The translations under genes and the position numbers were made by a program. The notes beneath the pieces are model-generated. The model ran no database searches. It worked only from the letters and a program-made list of their open reading frames with translations, and had not been told where the DNA came from. Below are positions 12,684 to 24,916 of a DNA stretch of 64,000 nucleotides, one piece after another; position 1 is the first letter of the stretch, and each line of letters begins with the position of its first letter. Where the stretch lies: the NCBI GenBank assembly GCA_034509735.1, contig JACGWO010000005.1, positions 40,268,479-40,332,478 on the forward strand. The letters are read 5' to 3'. This DNA is from Sesamum alatum. Its lineage: Eukaryota; Streptophyta; Magnoliopsida; Lamiales; Pedaliaceae.

Positions 12684-12970
12684 AGCCCACATATACATAA
12701 CGTAGGCCCATTAGATTTGGTAATTGAACAGACACTGTCAAGCCCAAATATTTAGAGGGAAATAGGCCCAACCCGATTCACAATATAACTCGGTCTCAAT
12801 GAAAGGCGAAGAAGATTGGAAATAGTGAAGAAGACAGCAAAGGAAACGACGACGACGACGGTAAACAAAAAGAAGCCGGACGACACATCACTTGGCCCGA
12901 CGGAGCAGTTGCTGCGCCTCCGCCGAGGAGCTCTTCACTGCCGGTATGTTGCTTCTATTGTGTCTCTAAC
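12684..12970 (+). promoter_or_regulatory. Orphan duplicated promoter and leader
   Basis: This repeats the promoter at about 8040-8336. It has AGCCCA at 12684-12689 and 12741-12746, and GGCCCA at 12705-12710 and 12765-12770. The transcribed leader, including GCAGTTGCTGCGCCTCCGCC and a possible splice donor CCG/GTATGT near 12950, is retained. The coding exons that should follow are missing. The next gene downstream is the DUO3-like gene, whose start lies about 400 bases further on, so this copy may have been captured as its promoter. That is inference. Confidence 0.5.
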
Positions 12971-12978
12971 ATCCTACC

Positions 12979-13368
12979 CAATTAAAGTTCCTTCAGAGAT
13001 ACGCGCCTTTGTCGCGCTTGCTCGCCCCTCTGCCTACATGTATATGGCATTGTCAAAAGCAGTCTAATTCTCGAAAGGAACAGCATTTTATGTTAGGGCA
13101 GTTGATACCGATCATTCTTTCATAGGATTAAGTTGAGTATTTTTAACTAAAGGTCTGGAGCAGGATATCCGCCCTTGAAACAACTGGAAAACCGATTTCC
13201 TTTCTTTGATAAATGTGTTTTGCCTGAAACTATGAATACTCAATTTAAGTTCAATTGTAACTGATTGATTATTGATCATGTAGCCAGGACCAATCTGTGA
13301 AATTTATTAGGGACATGCTTTTTGGATGTGATGCATAGTTAATAGCTTCTGCATATCCTTTCATCAAA
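12979..13368. other. Region before the DUO3-like start
   Basis: Short reading frames only. It probably contains 5' UTR and perhaps a leader intron of the DUO3-like gene; the ATG at 13369 has CAAA just before it. No separate gene is visible. Confidence 0.4.
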
Positions 13369-16300
13369 ATGCCCGGGTGTTCGACTTCAGTATCCACTGA
13401 AGATCAAGACCCGAATAACCGAGATGATCTTCCTGATTATGGTGACTTGTCGAAAATATCCGAGCAAAGCCCTTTGCAACATGAGAATGAGGTGGCGGAA
13501 GAGAACAAAGAGGGGGATGGTAATGACTTTGAGAATCTGCATGAGGAAGATGACGAGGATGAAGATGCAGATTTCAATCCTTTCCTTAAAGAGACTAATT
13601 CTGCTGAAGCTTCTTCAAGCCTGAGTTCTGAAGTTGAAGACTTCGATGCGGATATTGCTGATAGTAGTGAAAGACCTTCTGCAGTCTTTGAATCCAAGGA
13701 AAAAACTATAGACGTTACAAAAGATTGCCGTACTAGTGGAAATGCTGAGCATGGTGAAGAGGCAGTGATGCAAAACGCAGTTTCTTCTGGAGAAGTATGT
13801 GGAAAGAAGGCTGACATAACTCATCCTATGACGAATGAGAAAGATTCAGTATTGAGTGCTGAATCTGGAAAGGTATTGCTATGTGACAAGGAGAATGGGT
13901 TGACCAGCCAGACAGATGTGAACAGTGCCGCACATTCCAGGAAGCCCATGGTGGATATGGATACTGAGGGTGCCATCTGTATGCGGACTAGGGCTCGTTA
14001 TTCTCTTGCAAGTTTCACACTTGATGAACTTGAAACTTTTCTTCAAGAAACTGATGATGAGGATGATCTTCAAAATGTCGATGATGAAGAGGAATACAGA
14101 AAATTCCTGGCAGCTGTTCTAAGAGGTGATGATTCCCAGAATTTACAAGAGAATGCAAATGCTGATGATGAAGATGAAGAAAATGATGCTGACTTTGAGC
14201 TTGAACTTGAAGAGGCACTGGAAAGTGAACCTGAAGAGATTGAAGAACGGCGCATGACTAGGCGAAATAGACGCCAAAAAGCTTCTCTTGAACACAGCAA
14301 GCAGATTTCAGGACAGTTGAATAGACCACTGCGGCCCCTCTTACCATTTACATCAATTGGACCAGCTTTTGATGGGAAACATCTTACCCAAAACATTGCT
14401 CCACCCTATGTGCCTCCTGTAAATAATGGTTTGACATGTGGATTTACTCCACATCAGATAGGGCAGTTGCATTGTTTGATTCACGAGCATGTACAGCTAC
14501 TTATTCAGGTGTTCTCTATCTGTGTTCTTGAGCCTGTTAAAAGCCATGTTGGTGCTCAAGTTAAGGAATTAATTGTTGAGATGCTTCGAAAACGTGATCA
14601 AGCATTGGCATGGAGAACGGTTCCATATCCGAGCTTTTGCTTCTTACCTCCATATGTTCATCCATCGGTGCCAGATGAGCTTGAGAAAATGTTGCCACCG
14701 AATGACAGCAGTAAAAGTGCAGAGCAAATGTCTGATGGGAGACACAAACAGCTACCTGATGAGCAGGCAGCCACTTCTCAGGCTGTGGAATGCACCTCAT
14801 GGGTCCCTTACATTTGTGGTCCAGTGCTGTCTGTCATAGATGTAGCTCCACTCAGATTAGTTGAAAACTATATAGATGAGGTTACTTCTGGTAGGTCATA
14901 TTGCAGAATGATCTGTTTGTCGTGCTTTCTGACCTTTATTTGCTTCTTGTTCTTTATTCTAACTTGCATACTTCTGTAAAATGTTTGGCAGCTGTCCGAA
15001 CATATGAACGGTATCAAATCGAACTTGGTTTTGAGAATCAATCTCAAAAGGAACCGTTGTTTCCTCTTCATAATTCTCCATGTTCTGCTGAATCCGATGG
15101 TCAAGGAGAACTGGAAAACACTCCCCCAGATTCTAGTGGGGCGCTTTCTTCTTCATCCAGCAATCAAATACCCAAGAAGACAATGGCTGCAACTCTGCTT
15201 GAAAAAGCTAAAAGTCAGTCTGTTGCTCTTGTTCCCAAGGAGATTGCTAAATTAGCTCAGAGGTTTTGGGCGTTATTCAATCCTGCCCTATTTCCTCACA
15301 AGCCACCTCCTGCTCCGCTTGCAAATCGGGTGCTTTTTACTGATGCAGAGGATGAGTGAGTTGTATGCTTTCTTTATCTTATGTTTCCTTGCACCACTTC
15401 AACATCCGGAATTCTGTATGATGATTTATATATAACGAGGGATGGTGAAATCACCTCAGTTTCTTCACTCATACTTATTGAAAATCCACTTCATAATGTG
15501 TCAAAATAAGGTTTTAAACTTTTAATGCTCGAGACATAGGCAAAAATAATTTGTTTGCTCATAAATGTTCTGATAATCGTGGTTTTGCACATGGCATCTT
15601 TTGACATTACCTTGATAGCCTTGCTTAACCATCCTCTCTGGTGAAGCATAGGAGAAGGCCTTATCTTTGAAGTGTGGATGTAGAATTTATATTAAGTTTC
15701 TACCAAACATTCATCGTCATACATAATTCGCATGGCTTCAATGAACTCACAAGAGTGGGTTTGTCCATAATTTTAGAAATTATTTGCGGTGGCTCTTTGT
15801 GCTGTCATGTGGCCCACATTGTTAATGTTTAGTTAGTAAACCTTTCTTATTTCTTTTCCTGAGGGTTATCCAGTTCCTCCTTGACAATGAGCTGCTGGAG
15901 GCTGAATTCTGGCTCTCTGTTGGTGTCTGCGATTCTGCATACATGTTTCTGATTTTGCACCTGTGCCTTCTGAATCATGTCTCAATGATAAAACTTTTGA
16001 GAGTTTCAATAATGGTGAAATTTCTGAACTGATTGCATTGCTTGAATTCTGATCCTTCTCACAAGGCAACAAACTTAACAAGTTTCCTCAACCGTTTCTA
16101 CTGATGCATGTACAAGATGTAGATCTGGAAAGAGAAGGACATTTTCTGAGTTAATTATAGAAATGAAATAGTTAAATGCCACCTTGTTTTTGACCTCTCC
16201 TTTATAATTGGCAATAGCCTTTTAGTTATATCAATGTCTATGCCATGTAGCTTCTAGTATGCAGGTCAAGATGGTTGAAAATCTTTGCTTCAGTGTTTTA

Positions 16301-19300
16301 TGCTCCATCAGTTAGTCTTTTGCTACCGTGCCTGCATGTGAATGTGCAATTCCAGAGGACTACGCCAGAAGGACTCTGGTGGTCCTATAGTGGCCTGGGT
16401 GCAGAGTTCTAGATTTTAAGACCCAATGCTTGTGATTTATTGACTGTCCTTGTAGATATGAATGAAGTGCAGAATCTTCAAAAACAAAAATCTGTCTGAT
16501 TCTTTTGTCTTTCTGTTATATAAACCGATAAGTGATGAAAACGAGTCTAATATGAAGGTTGTTAGCTTGATTATGAGAATCTCCATTTCTCTTGTGCACG
16601 GCAATTTCTTCTTCTACATCTCATAATTTCCAACATGGGACTTGTTTGCAGATTATTAGCATTGGGGTTGATGGAATATAATACTGACTGGAAGGCCATA
16701 CAACAACGGTTTCTTCCTTGCAAATCTAGGCATCAGGTGAAGTATTTTAGTGTACATCATAAATTCAAACCTGAAAATTTTGTTTCATCAGGGCTATAGT
16801 TTGATTATTTGGCATTGTGGGAACATATGTGCCTACAAGTTAATGAATGTGATAATTTTCATGTGAAGGTGATTGCCAATTTCTTGATGTTCTTGTGAAG
16901 TTCTTTGACTAGAAAAGTTCATTCTAATTCAATATAATGATATATGCTGTCAAGCAGATATTTGTCAGGCAGAAGAATCGTGCATCATCAAAAGCACCGG
17001 AAAATCCCATAAAGGTGTGTGATTATTTCTGACTGTAAAAAAAGTTGCCTCTGAATCATGTATCACCATAAAGAAAAATTGCGGTTTTTTCTTGTAGGCT
17101 GTACGGAGGATGAAAAACTCCCCCTTGACTTCTGAGGAGATTGCACGTATTGAACTGGTAAGCTTCAATGATTATTATCGAGCAACGTCTCAGTAGCATT
17201 CCTTTTCCAATCACATATTCATCTATATGATTCAGGGATTGAAAAAGTTTAAACTCGACTGGATATCAATATGGAGATTTTTCGTTCCTTATAGAGATCC
17301 TTCATTGCTTCCAAGGCAGTGGCGCATTGCTTCTGGCACACAAAAATCATATAAATCGGATGAAAACAAGAAAGCAAAGAGACGCTTATATGAACTAAAA
17401 AGAAAAACTAGCAAGCCTTCTCCATCAAATTGGCATTCATCATCCGAAAAAGAGGTATATTTCTTGCATTTGATTTCTGCTGTTATAAATCCATGTTGCC
17501 TTTGGTATGGATTTCCTTTTTTTGTAAAATAATTAGTTAGTTAGAAGATTAATATGCTGCTATGGTTTATCAATAATTTATTTCCTTCTTTCTCTTATAT
17601 AACAATCATCCCACTTCCCCTTGCTGAATGACTGATGCTAGGACATATATTTTTTTTATTAATCGACAAATCATCTAGACATAATGGATCCTTTCTTCTC
17701 TGCTTTAACATATGTTGGACTGTTATGGTAATTTAGTCACAATTGCCACCAAAAACCATGGAGCTTCAAAAATATTGTTTTCGAGATCTACCCTTTATGT
17801 TTTTATCTCATGGGTTCATGATAGTGCTTTTAGAACTTGATATAAGCTCAGGCCTCCAGAGCAGAGGTGTAAAATAAAACGATCGCCTATGAGTTTTAAA
17901 GAACTTCTTAACTGCAATATTCTAGTCAAATTTATGCATCTCCTTCATCTCTTTTCACCACATTTTAGAGGATTGTTAGCTGTTGATGTTAATGTTATGT
18001 CTTTATCTGTTTATTGCTGGCTCACCTTGCTTTCCAGCTTGGTTTGGCCACCCTGGTGCCACCAAATTTTAGTGTACAGTGAGAGTGACTTTCAATAATG
18101 TAGTTTGCTTTTGATAGTGCACTTCAGTCCTACAGGATTCAATTGAAGGTATCTGCAAGTTCAGGAACCTTGGTTGAGATGCTGCAATGTATCAGCTTTT
18201 TCCCAGCTTGCATCTCAAAATAAACATAAAAAAAATATTTAATGCACTTTGAACTTTGAAGTGCTTCTAATAAAAATATCTGCAATTTTCTGTCTCTAGA
18301 ATCCCAAAGCCTGTTTCAACTGTAAAGTCCTCCTGTCTTGCTGCCTGGAACCCGCATGACCTATATCAATTGGAATTTTGATTTATCATATGTCAATTGA
18401 TCGTCTAAACTTAAAGCCTACTAGAGGTTCCTCGTTTCTCCCTTTCCTATAATGGTTATCCTCCTATCATTTGCCATTTGAGGGTAGGCTTGTTCAGAGT
18501 CCAAACACATCTTTTCCTTTCAGGTTTTGTTTCACGTCATATACGATACCTGCATCTGAGTCTCCAACAAGAGAATGGGTTTTGATCTTTCGATGCACAT
18601 ATCGGATGTTTTTCAGGTTACACCTTAATCATAAACATAAGCCAAATGCTTCTGGACCATGCGAAATAATGTTTATTGGGAGAAGACCTGTTACAGCCTT
18701 CCTAGTCCTTGATCAATTAGCCTATGTCTTAGTCTTTGGACCCGCTTTCAGGTGTTATTAAAATTGGTGACTACATACTTCAGCTTTCTGACCAAAGAGA
18801 AGTCGCTTCTTATTTTCCCATCTGATCCTCGATTAAGAGTTTATTCTTTCTATGCCATTGGTTTATGGACATTTGCTGTATCATGAGAGATTGAAATGTA
18901 ATACTATTTTTGCTTCTTGCCTGGTCTTTCTTCAGGCAGATTTATCTGTATTTCTTTCCTGGTCTTTCTTGCGGCAATGTTATCTTTGCTTCTTCCCTAT
19001 ACCTGGTCAGGCTGACATTGGTGCGAAAACTGATTCGATGCTTATTGCAATTCAATATGCCTTGCATAGTAATCAACATAAGATCTTAGTTGTAGCCTTG
19101 TAAGGGGGTTGTGGAATGAAGATGCTGATGAAGTAATTGAGCAAGTACGTGACTGGAGAGACTACCTATCTATGAGTTACTAACTGACAAAATGAGTGCA
19201 TCAAGGATAGATGATTCCAAACATGATTTATTTAATGGTGTTATGGTTAGATAACTGGAGAAAAAAATGTGTATACCTTTTACATGTATGACAACATTAT

Positions 19301-22032
19301 CTGCTTTCTGCAGAGAATTTTATATTTTGATCTTTGTGACATTATCACCCATGAATGTAGAAATTTGGAGGGGCATTTCTTTCATTAGAAACTTGTATTT
19401 ACTACGAATACCTGTAATTTGTAGGGCGATAGCACGGATAATGCTGCTGAAGATAATAATAGTGGAGATAATCACATGGACAAGGAAGATGAAGCATATG
19501 TTCACGAGGCATTTTTGGCAGATTGGAGGCCAGATAATAATATTTCTTCCAGTTTTTCCGGTCATCCGCACTCTCAGGAGGGCTTTCAAGCCAGAGAGCA
19601 AAATGATTCTTCTGGATCTAGGTATGTTCGACCCCAATACTGTTCCAAGTCTTCAGCTGCTGTAAAGTAAGGCCCTGTTCCTGCCACTTCTTATGTTTCT
19701 TGGTTTTCCATATTGTGTTCTTGTTGTGCTAAACTGGTTTACTGACTTGACTTCAAGGCCTGTGCATTCTCAAGTAGTCCTGCGGCCCTATCGAGCTCGT
19801 AGACCAAATAGTGCACGCCTGGTGAAATTAGCTCCTGATTTGCCTCCTGTAAATCTTCCTCCATCTGTTCGGGTTATGTCGCAGTCAGCCTTCAAAAGCT
19901 CCCAGGCAGCCGTCACCGCAAAGGTCCCTGGCGTTTCTTCGAGAATTGGTGGTATGGTGGCAGAAAATCGAGGTCCACATGCTGGAATCACCATGAAGTC
20001 AGGAGTTGGCTCTTCTGTGAGATCTGGACCGAGTAGGAATAACTATGTCAATATAACTGCTCCTTCTCCACACCCAAATCAGTCTGAGGTTTTAATTGAT
20101 AATTGTGTGGCAGAGAGAGGTGACTCAGATCTCCAGATGCATCCTTTATTATTTCAGGCACCTCAAGGTGGTCGTGTGCCTTACCATCCAATGAACTTCA
20201 GTACTAGCACATCTAGTTCTTTTACTTTCTTTCCACGGAAGCAACCACAACTCAGTCTCAGCCTTTTTCATAATCCGCGGCACATAAGAGATGCTGTGAA
20301 CTTTCTTAGCAAGTCATCTAAAACTCCAGAAAAAAATGCATCATCTGGCGTTCACTTTCATCCACTTTTACAAAGGACTGATGATATGGAGACAGACCCC
20401 GTGGCTGCACATCCTGATGCAAGGAGTCCGTCTGGTGCAGAATCAAGGAAAAGACGAGCTTTAATTCAAAATCCTTGTCCCTCCTCAAGTAAGACAGCTC
20501 TAGATGGTAGTTCAAGTGCTTCAGGTACTAAAGGGGCCAGCCTTAGTGGAAAGGTTAATGAACTAGACTTGGACATTCACCTGACTTTCACATCCAAGAA
20601 CCAAGAAGGTGTTGGAAGCAGAAATATTACTCCAGGTAGTGCTGGAAGATCTCTAAGCACTCCTGTGTCCGGAATCATAGAATCTGAAAGTGCAAAAGAT
20701 TCTAACAAGAAAAGAAATTCTGCCCCAGATGAGCTCGGTGACGAGCTTGAGTCAGGTGTCTTTCCACTGGTTACATCCAGAAACAAAGGAAATAATAAAG
20801 TCTCTGATGACATGCGTGATGAGTCCATTCATGAAATTATAATGGAGCAGGAAGAGTTGAGTGACTCTGAAGAAGAATTTGGGGAAAATGTTGAGTTTGA
20901 GCGTGAGGAGATGGCTGATTCAGAAGGAGAAAGCACATCTGACTCAGAACAATATGTCAATATACCGAGTGAGGTATTGTTCCTGACTTTGTCAATCACT
21001 TGACTCTAAAATTATAAGTGGAATACTTTTCTTCAGATTAGAGTAGATGTGAACCCTCTAATTTAATCTCCTAGAAGTTATTTTTGGCATATCTAGTTTT
21101 GTTTCTGTCTTGTTGTAGCTTAGATACAATGGCTGCTCGTTTTGTTCCTGTCTCGTTGTAGCTTAGGTACAAGCATCTCTCGTCCAACTTCTTGTGTTGC
21201 TTCTTTTCCTTGTTTGTTGGTTTTGGGATGGAGACCTATTTCATAACATACATCTGTTATTTATTGTGCTGTATACTAAGCATTCCTCCAGCAACTCTTT
21301 TCTGATTGATCTTATTCTTCTTCATTCTCGTTCATGAAGCCATGCACTGTTTTTGTTGATTCTTTTGATGCTGCTTTGGCTTAATAGTAACAAATTGTCA
21401 TAGTTAAAATGGCTGTTTAGATGCACTCCGAGGGCTCTATAGATCTCCCAGTTCTATCTTTACTTTAATACATTCACTAATTTCTAACAGTTTCTGCTAA
21501 ACGTTTTCAGGAAGTGCAGCTGGATGAAATGGATGCAGATATTGATAATAGTCGGGAGGTAAATAGCCAGGACGACTGTGTAGGCAATACATGCAGCACG
21601 TCAGATGGGCGCTCGGTTGGATTGGAGTTGGCTGAGAGAAGGGTTAATATCAAGCCCAATGTTCCATCTTTGAATCTGAATTCATGCCCTCCAATTTCCC
21701 CACATTCGAACCCCAAGAAAGGTATGGGTGGGTATGAATTTGGACCATTTGGTACAACTGGAACATTTATCCAGAATCAACTTCCTGTTGGTTCAAAAAG
21801 ATCTAGCAGGCATATAAAACCAGGTGCAGGACACATGAAGAAGCGTGCTAAGGATGCACCAGAGAATACCAGTCCAACTTCTGGTGACGTTTTACCAAGA
21901 AATCCCAGAAAACGTGTCTGCAGATCAAATTCTACCTCAAGCAGTGGTGTGTCTGGAAAAGGAAATCCAAGTCCAAATATGGAGACAAGTATAGAGAAGT
22001 TGAAGAATGTTAGTACAGATGAATTCGGTTAG
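13369..22032 (+). CDS. DUO3: DUO3 / GON-4-like SANT-domain nuclear protein
   Basis: Nine exons join in frame to about 1428 residues: 13369-14890, 14992-15355, 16652-16736, 16958-17014, 17098-17157, 17236-17454, 19425-19666, 19758-20973, 21511-22032. The N-terminal third is very acidic (HEEDDEDEDADFNPF, QETDDEDDLQN, ADDEDEENDADF), as in GON-4 proteins. A conserved block follows (GFTPHQIGQLHCLIHEHVQL, about residues 350-370; CTSWVPYICGPVLSVIDVAP near 480). A divergent SANT/Myb pair spans about residues 620-735: VLFTDAEDELLALGLMEYNT, DWKAIQQRFLPCKSRHQI, ARIELGLKKFKLDWISIWRF. Later come DEAYVHEAFLADWRP and another acidic stretch. Arabidopsis DUO3 is a GON-4 homologue needed for male germline division and embryo growth. 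The tail is basic and serine-rich (NPRKRVCRSNSTSS). The 1.97-kb intron 17455-19424 could hide a small exon, although phases join without one. Confidence 0.87.
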
Positions 22033-22576
22033 CTGATACTCATTTATAACTAATAGTATGTGAAGGATCAGGGCCATCAGGCTAAGGGTTGTTGCAAATA
22101 GTGGTTTAGAGCTTTGTAATTAAGATTGACAAAACCATCAACTTATGTCCTGCTTTGCCATTGTTGAACAGAGGGGCAAAAAGAAGGTAGCATTTTGCGC
22201 TTCTTGGAATGGGGAAAGAGAAAAAGAAAGTGAAAATGTGCATATCTGGGTAGTATAGAGTTTTAAATTGTAATTATTTGAGTTTATTGATTATTTTTTT
22301 CTGTCATATATAATCACTCGAAAGTCTCGATTCTTGCTTAGTTGTCATCTATTCTAGGAAGTCTCTCCTCCTCATTTTCCTAATTAAGTGTTGCTAAGTT
22401 TAAAGTGAATCTTGAAATACTGAATGAAAATAAATTATTACCATTATGTAATAAGATAGTCAGGTAGATGTAATTTGATGAACATTACATTACATGGCCT
22501 ATTGGGCAAAAAGTGAAAGGAGTATATATTTGTAGACGTCTCAGATAGCTGTTTACAGAGAAACTTGAGGAGAGTA
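22033..22576. other. Spacer between DUO3 and PPR gene
   Basis: It contains the 3' UTR of the DUO3-like gene and an AT-rich stretch that should serve as promoter for the PPR gene, with TATATATTTG at about 22523. No gene is visible. Confidence 0.5.
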
Positions 22577-24307
22577 ATGCTACTTTCTCAACTCAAGAAG
22601 ATTCACACTGTAACTAGTAGCTATGCCTGTGCTAGCATTCTGCGGGAATGCGTGGGGACTTTAAACTTGAGAAAAGCAAAATCAATGCATGCAAGACTCA
22701 TCAAGACATCCGAGTTTGAGTCAGATTCTTTGTTCATGCACAACCATTTGATGAATGCATATGTCAAATTGGGGGACGTTGAGAATGGTCTCCAGTTGTT
22801 TGAGGAAATGCCTGAGAAGAATGTGGTGTCATGGACGGTGCTCATTGCGGGATTTGTGCACAAGGGTTTTCCGACTGAAGCAGTTTCCCTGTTTTCGGAT
22901 ATGCACAGGAGTAGCGTTAGGCCGAATGAGTATACTTTTGTGAGCACCCTCCACGCGTGCTCTTTTGCAGAGAGTGTGGACTTGATTTGTGCCTTTCAAG
23001 TTTATGCTTTGGTAATTAGGCTGGGATTTGGTAGTAATATGTACTTAGTGAATGCATTTTTGACTGCTTTGATAAGGCATGGTATGTTGGGTGAAGCTAT
23101 ACAGGCGTTTGAAGGGTGTTTGAATAAGGATATCGTGTCATGGAATGCTATGTTTGATGGTTTTTTGAAATATAGTTGTGATGATATACCAGGATTCTGG
23201 CAAAGGATGAGTAGTGAAGGGATAAAACCAGATGAATTCACTTTCGCTACTGTTCTTACGGGGCTGGCTGAACTATCAAATCTTGAAATAGGATTGCAAG
23301 CTCATGCCCTCCTTGTGAAATCGGGTCACGGTAGTGAAAGATGTGTGGGGAATGCCTTGGTTGATATGTACTTGAAAAATCAAAGGCTGACTGATGGTCT
23401 TCGAGCATTTGAGGAGATCCCTATGAAGGACGTGTGCTCTTGGACTCAGATGGCAACAGGGTGTTTGAATTGTGGGGAGCCTATTGAGGCACTTAGAGTG
23501 ATCACTGAAATGAGGAGGGATGGTATTAAGCCTAACAAGTTTACTCTTGCTACAGCACTTAATGCGTGTGCCAATTTGGCAAGTCTTGATGAAGGGCAGA
23601 AACTTCAAGGCCTTATGATTAAACTCGGAGATGATCTTGATGTGTGTGTAGATAATGCGTTGCTCGACATGTATGCTAAATGTGGGTGCATGGATGGGGC
23701 ATTGAAGGTTTTCAGATCAATGGGTGAACGTTCTGTGGTGTCATGGACAACAATGATCATGGGGTATGCACAAAATGGACATTCTGATGAAGCTCTTCAG
23801 ATTTTCGAAGACATGAAGCTGGAAGGAGCTATACCCAATTATATTACTTTCATATGTGTGCTATATGCATGCAGCCAAGGAGGACATATTGATAGTGGAC
23901 TGAAATTCTTCTCTTCCATGAGCCATGATTATGGTATTATTCCTGGCGAAGATCACTATGTTTGCATGGTGAATCTTCTTGGCCGGGCAGGACGGATTAA
24001 AGAAGCAGAAGAATTGATCTTAGGTATGCCATTCAAACCAAGTGTTCTTATTTGGCAAACCTTGCTTGGTGCTAGTCGGCTCCACGGGGATGTGGAAACA
24101 GCAAAACGTGCAGCAGGACATGCATTTGCTATCGATGAGAATGATCCTTCAACGTATGTGCTATTGTCCAATACATTTGCTGAATTTGAGAATTGGAGCA
24201 GTGCGGGAACATTGAGAAAATGGATAGAAAATAGGGATATCAAGAAAATGCCTGGTTCCAGTTGGCTTGAAGTAAACCAAGATCATTCATTCAAACGTAT
24301 GGGGTAG
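22577..24307 (+). CDS. PLS-class PPR protein, E type, no DYW domain
   Basis: An intronless gene of 576 residues starting MLLSQLKKIHTVTSSY. An upstream in-frame TTG does not extend it credibly. PPR motifs run from about residue 40 almost to the end in P, L and S forms, with typical phrases such as KNVVSWTVLIAGFVHKG, RPNEYTFVSTLHAC, NALVDMYLKN, KPNKFTLATALNACANLASL and RSVVSWTTMIMGYAQNGH. The last part, VLIWQTLLGASRLHGDVETA through PGSSWLEV, is the E region. The DYW deaminase-like tail is absent, so it would need a partner deaminase if it is an RNA-editing factor. Family members act in mitochondria or plastids. The N-terminus has few acidic residues, which suits organelle import, but the target cannot be read from sequence. 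I could not match it to a named gene. Confidence 0.9.
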   Translation: MLLSQLKKIHTVTSSYACASILRECVGTLNLRKAKSMHARLIKTSEFESDSLFMHNHLMNAYVKLGDVENGLQLFEEMPEKNVVSWTVLIAGFVHKGFPTEAVSLFSDMHRSSVRPNEYTFVSTLHACSFAESVDLICAFQVYALVIRLGFGSNMYLVNAFLTALIRHGMLGEAIQAFEGCLNKDIVSWNAMFDGFLKYSCDDIPGFWQRMSSEGIKPDEFTFATVLTGLAELSNLEIGLQAHALLVKSGHGSERCVGNALVDMYLKNQRLTDGLRAFEEIPMKDVCSWTQMATGCLNCGEPIEALRVITEMRRDGIKPNKFTLATALNACANLASLDEGQKLQGLMIKLGDDLDVCVDNALLDMYAKCGCMDGALKVFRSMGERSVVSWTTMIMGYAQNGHSDEALQIFEDMKLEGAIPNYITFICVLYACSQGGHIDSGLKFFSSMSHDYGIIPGEDHYVCMVNLLGRAGRIKEAEELILGMPFKPSVLIWQTLLGASRLHGDVETAKRAAGHAFAIDENDPSTYVLLSNTFAEFENWSSAGTLRKWIENRDIKKMPGSSWLEVNQDHSFKRMG

Positions 24308-24916
24308 CTGAAATGTACCGAACATGTTGATGTTCAGAACAAGTTCCCCTATTGTATCTGTTTGTTAGATTTTAACATGACCCATTTTCCTAATCTGAAC
24401 TAGTTGTTAGACATCAAACTCTGTCAATGTACGAGAGTAGAGGTCTCAGCTACCATTATGATCGACTCCAACTACTCATCTCTGTGCTTCAAAATGCTAC
24501 CCTGAAATTCAATATTCTTAATAAAAAAAAGCAACCTTGTTAGAATTTGAGAATTTTCTGTCGTGCTAGTTGAACAGATTCCTACAGAGTACACTTCAAA
24601 AGTTCTGCTGAAACTTTGCCTTTGAGATCCATCTCATCGATGGCCTCCTTCAAACATGTTTCAAGTTCTTGAAAAATTGAGATTTCAGATAATCAAGTAA
24701 TCAACAATCACTTGAAGGAACACTGAGAACAATTGTCCAGAGGAGAAAAACTGAAATCCATGATACAAATATTCCAATTATTCATAATGCTAGAGTCAAC
24801 ATATGAATTAATTTTCTGATCCACTCAAATGAGGTATATCCAAAGTCATAGCTGATAAATCAAAGTAAGACTCAGCTCAACAAAAGTATAGTCGTACATT
24901 GGATTGATGAGCCATT
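24308..24916. other. Convergent 3' spacer
   Basis: 3' UTRs of the PPR gene (+) and the mS23 gene (-). An AATAAAAAAAAG stretch near 24520 may act as a polyadenylation region. No gene is visible. Confidence 0.5.

Larger units (their letters stand above)
9389..12978 (+). repeat. Duplicated block, downstream copy
   Basis: Partner of 5174-8336. It holds the 3' half of the complete coiled-coil gene, the AT-rich spacer (12041-12680), and a second copy of the promoter and leader (12681-12978) that has no coiled-coil exons behind it. Similarity stops just after TCTAACATCCTA, where the sequence switches to DNA leading into the DUO3-like gene. Confidence 0.9.

Noticed and set aside
12816..13067. 83-codon plus-strand frame containing DDTSLGPTEQLLRLRRGALH
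   Set aside because: It is the duplicated 5' leader read through into unique DNA. The equivalent leader of the complete gene is interrupted and untranslated, so it is unlikely to be a protein.
13437..13817. 126-codon minus-strand frame rich in Ser
   Set aside because: Antisense shadow of the acidic N-terminal exon of the DUO3-like gene.
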